From assembly GCA_024230695.1 (NCBI GenBank), contig JAAERC010001221.1, positions 1-5,763 on the forward strand: 5,763 nucleotides of DNA, written 5' to 3'. A program made the position numbers and the translations under genes. This stretch comes from Candidatus Zixiibacteriota bacterium (GTDB lineage Bacteria > Zixibacteria > MSB-5A5 > GN15 > PGXB01). How positions within the stretch are numbered: position 1 is the stretch's first letter; every line of letters begins with the position of its first letter. Below, piece by piece: positions 1 through 5,436 of this stretch. The notes beneath the pieces are model-generated. The model was not told the DNA's origin, ran no database searches, and worked only from the letters and a program-made list of their open reading frames with translations.

Positions 1-417
1 ATCGATGCCATTTATCATGGTCGTCGTGCAGCCGAGGCGATTGATGAAAAATTCGGCGGCGAAGAGATGAAAGCGGAAGAAACTCCAACAATCATCAAAA
101 CAGATAAAATGAAACTTGGCTTTTATGAGGAAGCTCAGCCGACGCCGGTAAAGGAATTATCTCCGGATGATGCCTTAAAATCACTTGAAGTCGAGATAAT
201 GAGTACGTTTACCGAAGATGAAGCTATCGGTGAAAGCAAACGGTGTATGAGTTGCGGTTTCTGTTTCGAGTGCACCACTTGCTGGAGTTATTGTCAGGAT
301 AACGCCGTTATCAAACCGCTTGAAAAAGGTATTCCATACACATTTAAATTGGAATTTTGTACTGGATGTAAAAAATGCGCAGAGAATTGTCCTTGCGGAT
401 ATATTGACATGCGCTAA
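1..417 (+). CDS. dsrL: DsrL-like NAD(P)H:acceptor oxidoreductase, C-terminal part (5' truncated)
   Basis: Only the last 138 residues are visible; the gene enters from the left edge in frame 1. Residues 1-20 carry the HGRRAAEAI segment that closes the FAD-binding fold of GltD-type (glutamate synthase small subunit-like) flavoproteins. A linker follows, then a ferredoxin-like domain with cysteines at 82, 85, 88, 91, 94 and 98, and a second group C120-x2-C123-x2-C126-x3-C130-P plus C132. C88-x2-C91-x2-C94-x3-C98 and the second group can bind two [4Fe-4S] clusters. DsrL of this type is a cytoplasmic iron-sulfur flavoprotein that exchanges electrons between NAD(P)H and the sulfite reductase DsrAB, in oxidative or reductive sulfur metabolism. 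The call rests on the domain plus its position directly upstream of dsrC and dsrMKJOP. From this fragment alone another GltD-family oxidoreductase with a ferredoxin tail is possible, and the DsrL subtype cannot be assigned. Confidence 0.72.
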   Translation: MDAIYHGRRAAEAIDEKFGGEEMKAEETPTIIKTDKMKLGFYEEAQPTPVKELSPDDALKSLEVEIMSTFTEDEAIGESKRCMSCGFCFECTTCWSYCQDNAVIKPLEKGIPYTFKLEFCTGCKKCAENCPCGYIDMR

Positions 418-432
418 AATAGAAGTTATAAT
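404..432 (+). promoter_or_regulatory. Perfect-consensus sigma-70-type promoter for dsrC
   Basis: TTGACA at 404-409 and TATAAT at 427-432 are separated by exactly 17 bp, matching the housekeeping sigma factor consensus at all 12 positions. The -35 box is inside the last codons of the dsrL-like gene and the -10 box is 9 bp after its stop codon. Transcription would begin near 439, giving dsrC a leader of about 27 nt that contains the GAGGAG ribosome binding site at 455-460. DsrC is known as a very abundant protein in sulfur-metabolising prokaryotes, which fits a strong private promoter. Activity is inferred from sequence only. Confidence 0.75.
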
Positions 433-465
433 TGGTAGTTAAATTTAATTAACCGAGGAGATACA

Positions 466-783
466 ATGGCAATATTTGAACAAGGCGACGTTAAAATTGA
501 TGTCGACGAAGATGGATTCATGGAAGAGCCGGAACAATGGAATGAAAAAGTGGCACATGCTCTGGCCTCAACTGAAGGTGTTGACGAATTATCAGAAGAT
601 CATTGGAAACTGATCAATTATCTTAGAGATTATTATGCCAAATTCGGAATCGCTCCAATGATTCGGAAACTCTGTAAAGAGACTGGTTTCCCTCTAAAGA
701 AAGTATATGAAATGTTTCCATCAGGTCCGGCTAAAGGCGCATGTAAAGTCGCTGGTTTGGCTAAACCGACAGGTTGTGTATAA
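466..783 (+). CDS. dsrC: DsrC, sulfite reductase-associated sulfur carrier protein
   Basis: This cytoplasmic protein of 105 residues is full length for the DsrC/TusE family. DsrC is the co-substrate of DsrAB: sulfite-derived sulfur is bound between its two C-terminal cysteines as a trisulfide, which DsrMKJOP is thought to reduce, releasing sulfide. Both redox cysteines are present, C93 and the penultimate C104, separated by 10 residues, within the tail FPSGPAKGAC...KPTGCV. This two-cysteine arm separates true DsrC from TusE-type homologues, which keep only the last cysteine. The family core HWKLINYLRDYY and KFGIAPMIRKLCKETG (about 47-74) is well conserved. An extra C70 lies in the core. The ATG at 466 has GAGGAG 5 bp upstream. 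The gene is bracketed by its own strong promoter and a terminator, so it can be expressed apart from both neighbours. Confidence 0.97.
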   Translation: MAIFEQGDVKIDVDEDGFMEEPEQWNEKVAHALASTEGVDELSEDHWKLINYLRDYYAKFGIAPMIRKLCKETGFPLKKVYEMFPSGPAKGACKVAGLAKPTGCV

Positions 784-803
784 TTCATTTTAGATTTTTT
801 ACT

Positions 804-840
804 AATCCGGAGATGTTATCAAACTTCTCCGGATTTTTTT
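804..840 (+). terminator. Rho-independent terminator after dsrC
   Basis: AATCCGGAGA at 804-813 and its exact reverse complement TCTCCGGATT at 826-835 form a perfect 10-bp stem with a 12-nt loop, followed by a T-run through 840. The hairpin begins 21 bp after the dsrC stop codon. It separates dsrC from the downstream RsbRD_N-dsrMKJOP unit. There is no matching A-run on the left side, so it should act mainly on + strand transcripts. Confidence 0.9.
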
Positions 841-911
841 ATGTTTACGATTATAAATCCCTTATCTCCAAATATTTAATTTTTCTTAGAAGAATATATT
901 CGTCTTTCCGG

Positions 912-926
912 CTAACAGACTGTTAG
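912..926. promoter_or_regulatory. 15-bp perfect palindrome, candidate operator
   Basis: CTAACAG and CTGTTAG form a perfect 7-bp inverted repeat around a single A. The short flanks CGG (909-911) and CCG (931-933) add partial outer symmetry. It stands alone in the AT-rich gap between the dsrC terminator and the RsbRD_N gene, about 58 bp upstream of the best -35-like hexamer. That position would suit an activator or a dimeric regulator. I do not recognise the motif as the site of a particular family. A role as a small RNA hairpin is less likely because it lies upstream of the probable transcription start. Confidence 0.4.
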
Positions 927-984
927 ACAACCGATATTAATTATTAGGCAAATAGAATATATTTAAAAATATTTAAGATTTCGG

Positions 985-1012
985 TTGACTAAAGATACTT
1001 TTTTTTTACCTT
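985..1012 (+). promoter_or_regulatory. Weak candidate promoter for the RsbRD_N-dsrMKJOP unit
   Basis: TTGACT at 985-990 matches the -35 consensus at five of six bases. TACCTT at 1007-1012, 16 bp downstream, keeps the first, second and last bases of the -10 consensus only. Transcription would begin near 1019, inside the Rex-like inverted repeat. The -10 match is poor, so an activator or another sigma factor may be needed. TTGTCA at 1011-1016 is an alternative -35 box, again without a good -10. Confidence 0.3.
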
Positions 1013-1017
1013 GTCAC

Positions 1018-1035
1018 TTGTGAACAAGTTCACAA
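1018..1035. promoter_or_regulatory. Rex-type redox operator (TTGTGAA-N4-TTCACAA)
   Basis: TTGTGAACAAGTTCACAA is a perfect inverted repeat with 8-bp arms and a 2-bp centre. It fits the published Rex consensus TTGTGAA-N4-TTCACAA at every fixed position. Rex is a repressor that leaves DNA when NADH/NAD+ rises, and it is known to control sulfate reduction genes in Desulfovibrio. The site lies 38 bp before the RsbRD_N start codon and overlaps the predicted transcription start, a typical repressor location. The inner TGTGA-N6-TCACA also fits the CRP/FNR-family pattern, so a regulator of that class is the main alternative. Confidence 0.68.
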
Positions 1036-1049
1036 ACTTTGGAGTTTGT
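1032..1049 (+). repeat. 7-bp inverted repeat with TTGG loop in the leader
   Basis: ACAAACT at 1032-1038 and AGTTTGT at 1043-1049 pair perfectly around the tetraloop TTGG. The repeat shares its first four bases with the right arm of the Rex-like site. It ends 13 bases before the Shine-Dalgarno sequence of the RsbRD_N gene, so in RNA it would form a small hairpin next to the ribosome binding site. It is AU-rich and of modest stability. Confidence 0.4.
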
Positions 1050-1062
1050 AATGGTAGCTGTT

Positions 1063-1067
1063 GGAGG
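1063..1067 (+). promoter_or_regulatory. Ribosome binding site that fixes the RsbRD_N start
   Basis: GGAGG lies 5 bp before the ATG at 1073. An in-frame TTG at 1061 would lengthen the protein by four residues, but this Shine-Dalgarno sequence would then lie inside the coding region. The ATG is therefore preferred. Confidence 0.75.
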
Positions 1068-1072
1068 ATATC

Positions 1073-1594
1073 ATGGAATCTAAACTTATAAATTCCCTCC
1101 TTTCCAGGAAAGATATAATCCTTGATAAATGGATTAAATCAATCTTAGATGGCTATCAATTTGAAGGTGCCAGATTCTTTACCGAAAATGACAACCCTTT
1201 TCATAATCCGGTTGGAACTAAAACCAAAAGCGAAAGTGAATTGATATTATCTCAAATCCTTGGTGATATGGATTTGGCTATTTTAGAAAAAAGTCTTGAA
1301 AAAATTATTAAGATACGATCTATTCAGGAATTTTCCGCATCGGAAGCCGTGTCATTTATAAATTTATTGAAACAGGTTATTGATGATGAGATAAATTCAG
1401 AGGAATTTAAAGATATCCCGAATAGTGATATCCTGAATGTTTTTGCACGGATAGACAAAGTAATTCTTATGGCTTTTGATATATATATGTACAACCGCGA
1501 ACGGATATCGCAAATAAAAATTAATGAAATAAAAAAGAAATACAGTTTTGTAAATATGGATCGAGTTCCAAAAAGCAAAAACGGTAAGGAATAA
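1073..1594 (+). CDS. RsbRD_N-domain protein, stand-alone, upstream of dsrM
   Basis: This 173-residue, mostly helical, soluble protein resembles the RsbR/RsbRD N-terminal domain, the sensory part of RsbT co-antagonist proteins. Recognised segments are a W20-containing first helix, NPFHNPVG at 41-48, the helix IRSIQEFSASEAVSFINLLK at 81-100, and ARID...AFDIYMYNRERI at about 125-145. There is no STAS domain, no transmembrane helix and no signal peptide, so the protein is the sensor-like domain alone. Similar genes sit next to dsrM in sulfate reducers (from memory), which supports a link to the DsrMKJOP complex, but no function is established. It is the first gene of the unit, 47 bp ahead of dsrM, without a terminator between. 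Its base use looks more AT-rich than the dsr genes. The family call comes from motif recognition by eye. Confidence 0.75.
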   Translation: MESKLINSLLSRKDIILDKWIKSILDGYQFEGARFFTENDNPFHNPVGTKTKSESELILSQILGDMDLAILEKSLEKIIKIRSIQEFSASEAVSFINLLKQVIDDEINSEEFKDIPNSDILNVFARIDKVILMAFDIYMYNRERISQIKINEIKKKYSFVNMDRVPKSKNGKE

Positions 1595-1641
1595 AATTTG
1601 AACATAATAACTAACTATATTGAGAAGGGAGTTTACATTAG

Positions 1642-2634
1642 ATGAAAGCCCTGTATTCCTTCTTTGCAGTAATCATTCTGATAAGCCTTGCTTATCTGGG
1701 AACGATCGCCAATATGTTTACATTTTTTGGTGTGGTTCTCCCCTATATTGCTGCGGTAGCGTTTATATTTGGCGTTACCTACAGGATTATCAAATGGGCC
1801 AAGTCTCCTGTACCATTTAATATTACAACAACATGCGGACAGGGAAAATCTCTTCCCTGGATTAAAAACAGTAAGCTGGAAAGCCCGCATACTACTCTGG
1901 GAGTAATAGGACGTATGGCATTGGAGGTTTTATTCTTTCGCTCGTTATTTAGAAACACAAAGATGAGCCTGAAAGATGGTCCCCAAATTGTTTATGGTGA
2001 AAACAAATGGCTCTGGCTGGCAGGGCTGGTATTTCACTGGTCATTTCTTATTGTCATTATTCGGCATTTAAGATTTTTCTTCGAACCGGTTCCGGAATTT
2101 ATTCTTCTTATTCAGAGCCTGGATGGTATTGTAGAAATCGGCGTTCCGGTTCTTTATATGACTGGTGTGGCACTGATATCATCAGTTACCTACCTCTATT
2201 TAAGAAGAGCACTTATCCCGCAGATAAATTATATCTCGCTGATATCTGACTACTTCCCGCTTTTCCTGATCATGGCAATTACGATCACTGGCGGTTTGAT
2301 GCGATATACATCAATGAGGGTAGATATTATTAAGGTCAAAGAGCTGGTTATGGGACTGGTAAATTTCAATCCAGTTGTGCCAGAAGGTATCGGAGCAATC
2401 TTTTTTATTCATCTGTTCTTGATATCTGTTCTGTTGATTTATTTCCCGATGAGTAAGTTGATGCATATGGCTGGTGTTTTTATGAGCCCGACCAGAAATA
2501 TGAAAAATGATAACCGTATGAAACGCCATATCAACCCCTGGAACTATCCCGTTGATACCCATTCTTATGAAGACTGGGAAGAAGAGTTCAAGGATGTTAT
2601 AAAAGCATCCGGATTACCATTGGAGAAGGAATAA
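1642..2634 (+). CDS. dsrM: DsrM, NarI-like dihaem cytochrome b membrane subunit
   Basis: This 330-residue integral membrane protein exchanges electrons with the quinone pool and passes them to or from DsrK within DsrMKJOP. Six membrane helices are visible at about 4-24, 28-50, 122-145, 164-188, 202-220 and 249-271. Candidate haem b ligands are H132 (FHW), H142 (RHLRFF), H257 (FIHLF) and H275 (KLMHM). Their spacings of 10 and 18 equal those of the NarI ligands of Escherichia coli (56/66 and 187/205), so both haem sites look intact. The loop with SPVPFNITTTCGQGKSLPW (about 55-73) and the tail segment INPWNYPV (297-304) are characteristic of DsrM. An in-frame TAG directly precedes the ATG, which fixes the start; AAGGGAG at 1625-1631 is the ribosome binding site. 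The gene ends 2 bp before dsrK. Confidence 0.96.
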   Translation: MKALYSFFAVIILISLAYLGTIANMFTFFGVVLPYIAAVAFIFGVTYRIIKWAKSPVPFNITTTCGQGKSLPWIKNSKLESPHTTLGVIGRMALEVLFFRSLFRNTKMSLKDGPQIVYGENKWLWLAGLVFHWSFLIVIIRHLRFFFEPVPEFILLIQSLDGIVEIGVPVLYMTGVALISSVTYLYLRRALIPQINYISLISDYFPLFLIMAITITGGLMRYTSMRVDIIKVKELVMGLVNFNPVVPEGIGAIFFIHLFLISVLLIYFPMSKLMHMAGVFMSPTRNMKNDNRMKRHINPWNYPVDTHSYEDWEEEFKDVIKASGLPLEKE

Positions 2635-2636
2635 TT

Positions 2637-4274
2637 ATGGCAGATAGACCAACTCCGGAAAAACTGGTCCAAATAGATTTCAATCCTGGTAAAAAGGATT
2701 GGATGGACGCAAAAATTGATTTTGAGAAGAAGCGCGGCAACTGGAACTATCAGGTAGTTCCCAAAAGCGCTGAATATATTGGAATGCCATTTCCACGAAA
2801 ATGGAGTCCGGCTGATGAAGATTGGAAACTCCCGGATAACTGGCAGAAAATAATATTTGAAGGATTAAAAGAGCGGCTTGATAAATATCGTTCGTTTAAG
2901 ATATTTATGGATATCTGTGTTCGATGCGGAGCCTGCGCCGACAAATGTCATTTCTTTATCGGTTCCGGTGATCCCAAAAATATGCCTGTCCTGAGAGCCG
3001 AACTTCTTCGTTCAGTGTATCGCAATGATTTTACAGCGGCTGGAAAAATATTTGGAAGTCTAGCCGGCGGCAGAAAAATGACAGTTGATGTGATTAAAGA
3101 ATGGTTTTATTATTTCTTCCAATGCACCGAGTGTCGTCGCTGTTCAGTTTTTTGCCCGTATGGTATTGATACCGCTGAAGTCACGATGATGGCACGTGAG
3201 TTACTTAATCTGGTTGGTCTTAATATTGACTGGATCGGAACCCCGGTAGCCAACTGTCACCGCACTGGAAACCATCTAGGTATTCAGCCGCATGGTTTTA
3301 AAGACAGCATTGATTTTGCTGTTGATGATTTGGAAGATATCACCGGTATTCGGGTTGATGCTCCAATCAATAAAAAAGGTGCCGAGATCTTATTTGTGAT
3401 TCCATCGGCGGACTATTTCGGCGACCCGCATTATTTCGGACTTCTCGGATATTTGGCTCTCTTCCATGAGATAGGGCTTGATTATACCCTTAGCGCTTAT
3501 GCCTCCGAAGGTGGTAATTTTGGTCTTTTCCATTCTAACGAATTAATGAAAAGACTGAATGGAAAAATATATAATGAAGCCAAACGGCTTGGAGTAAAAT
3601 GGATCCTGGGCGGTGAGTGTGGTCATATGTGGCGGGTGCTTCATCAGTATATGGATACTATGAATGGACCGGCTGATTTTATGGAAGAACCAGTTTCACC
3701 AATAACCGGGACCAAATTTGAAAATGCCAAATCAACCAAGATGGTTCATATCTGTGAATTCACGGCTGATTTGATCAAACATAATAAAATCAAATTAGAC
3801 AAGAGCCGTAATGATCAGTGGCGTGTTACTTATCACGATTCCTGTAACCCGGCACGGGCGATGGGACTTCTTGATGAACCGCGCGAAGTAATAAACGGAG
3901 CCTGCAATCACTTTTTTGAGATGCCAGAGAATACAATCAGAGAGCAGACATTCTGTTGCGGTAGCGGTTCCGGAATTGGAACTGATGAGAATTTTGAAAT
4001 GCGTATGCGCGGCGGGATGCCTCGGGCTAATGCCGTTCAGTATGTGCATGATAAACATAATGTTAATCTACTCGCCACTATCTGCGCCATTGATAAAGCA
4101 ACGCTTGCACCACTGATGGAATACTGGGTTCCCGAAGTTGGCATTGGCGCCGTTCATGAACTGGTTGGAAATGCACTGGTGATGAAAGGTGAGAAAAAAG
4201 ACCGCACTGATATGCGCGGTGAACCATTTGTTGGCACTGAAACTGCCGGAAAGGAGGAAGAAACAAATGTATAA
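2637..4274 (+). CDS. dsrK: DsrK, HdrD-like iron-sulfur catalytic subunit
   Basis: This 545-residue cytoplasmic-side protein is related to the heterodisulfide reductase subunit HdrD and is the proposed site where the DsrC trisulfide or disulfide is reduced. Two [4Fe-4S] motifs are present: C94-x2-C97-x2-C100-x3-C104 and C163-x2-C166-x2-C169-x3-C173-P. The C-terminal part has the CCG-type cysteines expected for a special catalytic cluster: C403 (HDSCNPAR), the pair C440-C441 followed by G, and C483. C207, C328 (GGECGH) and C373 (HICEF) are further conserved-looking cysteines. At the end of the CCG motif the sequence is C483-A-I-D486, so the second cysteine of the HdrB/HdrD CxxC is an aspartate. 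There is no signal peptide or membrane helix; it should be held at the membrane by DsrM. GGAGAAGGA at 2622-2630 is the ribosome binding site. The gene overlaps dsrJ by 8 bp. Confidence 0.96.
   Translation: MADRPTPEKLVQIDFNPGKKDWMDAKIDFEKKRGNWNYQVVPKSAEYIGMPFPRKWSPADEDWKLPDNWQKIIFEGLKERLDKYRSFKIFMDICVRCGACADKCHFFIGSGDPKNMPVLRAELLRSVYRNDFTAAGKIFGSLAGGRKMTVDVIKEWFYYFFQCTECRRCSVFCPYGIDTAEVTMMARELLNLVGLNIDWIGTPVANCHRTGNHLGIQPHGFKDSIDFAVDDLEDITGIRVDAPINKKGAEILFVIPSADYFGDPHYFGLLGYLALFHEIGLDYTLSAYASEGGNFGLFHSNELMKRLNGKIYNEAKRLGVKWILGGECGHMWRVLHQYMDTMNGPADFMEEPVSPITGTKFENAKSTKMVHICEFTADLIKHNKIKLDKSRNDQWRVTYHDSCNPARAMGLLDEPREVINGACNHFFEMPENTIREQTFCCGSGSGIGTDENFEMRMRGGMPRANAVQYVHDKHNVNLLATICAIDKATLAPLMEYWVPEVGIGAVHELVGNALVMKGEKKDRTDMRGEPFVGTETAGKEEETNV
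4251..4257 (+). promoter_or_regulatory. Ribosome binding site that fixes the dsrJ start
   Basis: AAGGAGG lies inside the 3' end of dsrK, 9 bp before the ATG at 4267. The reading frame stays open 78 bp further upstream to another ATG at 4189, but that start would place 26 lysine- and arginine-containing residues ahead of the membrane segment. This site and the hydrophobic N-terminus favour 4267. Confidence 0.75.
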
Positions 4275-4665
4275 TGCCGGTAAAATTATTCTCGGAATCC
4301 TGATCTTCCTGGTTCTGGCCACCAGTCCTTTTTGGTACAGCCAGGCAACCGGACAGGCAGATTATCTTCCTGACCCGGTTATCCTGACCAAGGATACTCC
4401 GGGCAAAGATGTTTGTGTGATGCCGACCGACTTTATGCGGTCATCGCATATGGACCTTCTTAATGATTGGCGACACTCGGTAGTAAGGGATGGAGAACGG
4501 AAATTTATTTCTCCCAATGGACAAGAATATAAAAAGAGCCTGTCTAATACCTGCATGGACTGCCACTCCAACAAAGCCGAGTTCTGTGATAAGTGTCACA
4601 ATTACATGGCCGTTGAAGACGCAAATTGCTGGAACTGTCATGTTGCGCCAAAGGAGGAATTATAA
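4267..4665 (+). CDS. dsrJ: DsrJ, triheme cytochrome c
   Basis: This 132-residue periplasmic cytochrome is the c-type subunit of DsrMKJOP. The N-terminus has one hydrophobic segment (about 6-24, GKIILGILIFLVLATSPFW) acting as an uncleaved anchor or signal peptide. Three haem-binding motifs follow: C96-MD-CH100, C107-DK-CH111 and C121-WN-CH125. A conserved cysteine, C50 in DVCVMPT, matches the position of the DsrJ cysteine reported in Allochromatium vinosum as a distal ligand giving unusual His/Cys haem coordination. H61 and H70 in SSHMDLLNDWRHS are candidate distal histidines for the others. The gene starts 8 bp inside dsrK and its stop codon shares one base with the dsrO start, so translation is probably coupled. 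Assignment of ligands beyond the CxxCH histidines is by family knowledge. Confidence 0.95.
   Translation: MYNAGKIILGILIFLVLATSPFWYSQATGQADYLPDPVILTKDTPGKDVCVMPTDFMRSSHMDLLNDWRHSVVRDGERKFISPNGQEYKKSLSNTCMDCHSNKAEFCDKCHNYMAVEDANCWNCHVAPKEEL
4651..4657 (+). promoter_or_regulatory. Ribosome binding site that fixes the dsrO start
   Basis: AAGGAGG lies in the last codons of dsrJ, 7 bp before the ATG at 4665. The frame is open further upstream to 4626, but that extension would bury the twin-arginine signal behind 13 residues containing two adjacent cysteines. The ATG at 4665 overlaps the dsrJ stop as TAATG. Confidence 0.8.
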
Positions 4666-5429
4666 TGGGAATAGATAGACGTAAATTTCTGACTATTGCC
4701 GGACTAACGACCCTTACCACGCTGGGGAAAAATGTATTTAGTACTTCGCCAGCCGGACATGATCCTATTGAACCTGGTTCTAAGGCGGTCAAGAGACTGG
4801 CAATGGCCATAGATATGCAAAAATGCAGGCAGAATGAAGGATGTGTCGAATGCACCAAGATCTGTCACAAGATTCATAACGTACCTGACATTGGTAATGC
4901 TAAAGAAGAAGTGAAATGGATATGGAAAGAAAACTTTGAAGCGGCCTTTCCTAATCAGCATCATGATCTTCTTGAAGATAATATCAAAGATGCTCCGGCA
5001 GTTGTCCTTTGTAATCATTGTGAGAATCCAGCCTGTGTTAAGGTTTGTCCGACTGGGTCAACCTGGCAACGTGAGGATGGAATCGTGATGATGGATATGC
5101 ACCGCTGTATCGGTTGCCGGTATTGTATCGCCGGATGTCCTTATGGATCGCGAAGTTTCAATTTCAAGGACCCGCGTCCTCATATAAAAGAAGTCAATTC
5201 AGAATATCCAACCAGAACTAAAGGTGTTGTAGAAAAATGTAATTTCTGCGCCGAACGTCTGGTTGATGGACTTCTTCCGGCTTGTGTAGATATTTGCCCT
5301 GAAAAGGCATTAACTTTTGGAAATATTAACGATCCCGAATCGGAAATCAGACAGATTTTAAAAGCTCGACATAGCTTACGTCGGAAACCGGGTCTGGGAA
5401 CTAACCCTCAAATTTATTACTTAGTGTGA
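4665..5429 (+). CDS. dsrO: DsrO, Tat-exported ferredoxin-like iron-sulfur subunit
   Basis: This 254-residue protein is the periplasmic electron-transfer subunit of DsrMKJOP, expected to pass electrons between DsrJ and the membrane protein DsrP. The N-terminus [10 protein letters not shown] (4-13) followed by a mildly hydrophobic stretch is a twin-arginine signal, so it is folded with its clusters before export. Sixteen cysteines fall into four groups typical of the NrfC/HybA/PsrB class: 54, 60, 63, 67; 116, 119, 124, 128; 148, 151, 154, 158; and 192, 195, 207, 211. Following the family, these should bind four [4Fe-4S] clusters, with ligands exchanged between groups. The 1-bp overlap with dsrJ and the 7-bp gap to dsrP, whose GAGG lies across the dsrO stop codon, point to coupled expression. 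Nothing looks truncated or broken. Confidence 0.96.
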   Translation: MGIDRRKFLTIAGLTTLTTLGKNVFSTSPAGHDPIEPGSKAVKRLAMAIDMQKCRQNEGCVECTKICHKIHNVPDIGNAKEEVKWIWKENFEAAFPNQHHDLLEDNIKDAPAVVLCNHCENPACVKVCPTGSTWQREDGIVMMDMHRCIGCRYCIAGCPYGSRSFNFKDPRPHIKEVNSEYPTRTKGVVEKCNFCAERLVDGLLPACVDICPEKALTFGNINDPESEIRQILKARHSLRRKPGLGTNPQIYYLV

Positions 5430-5436
5430 GGTACCT

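Noticed and set aside
883..894. Inverted repeat TTCTT-AG-AAGAA in the dsrC/RsbRD_N gap
   Set aside because: Short arms and a two-base centre in a very AT-rich stretch; expected by chance and too weak for a hairpin.
1061..1072. TTG start giving a four-residue-longer RsbRD_N protein
   Set aside because: The GGAGG ribosome binding site at 1063-1067 lies inside that extension and is ideally placed for the ATG at 1073.
1324..1605. Antisense open frame of 93 codons across the RsbRD_N gene
   Set aside because: Its translation is low-complexity F/I/S-rich sequence expected from the complement of an AT-rich gene; no ribosome binding site or family resemblance.
1598..1621. TTGAAC and TATATT as a promoter for dsrM
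   Set aside because: The hexamers are only 12 bp apart, too close for a sigma-70-type promoter, and no other pair fits in the 47-bp gap.
4189..4266. In-frame N-terminal extension of dsrJ from an ATG at 4189
   Set aside because: It would run 86 bp inside dsrK, has no good ribosome binding site, and would place charged residues before the signal/anchor helix; ATG 4267 has AAGGAGG 9 bp upstream.
4626..4664. In-frame N-terminal extension of dsrO from an ATG at 4626
   Set aside because: It would hide the twin-arginine signal inside the protein; the ATG at 4665 has a strong ribosome binding site and the usual stop-start overlap.
4544..5018. Antisense open frames opposite dsrJ and dsrO
   Set aside because: They lie opposite well-conserved cytochrome and ferredoxin motifs, have no recognisable domain and no start signals.
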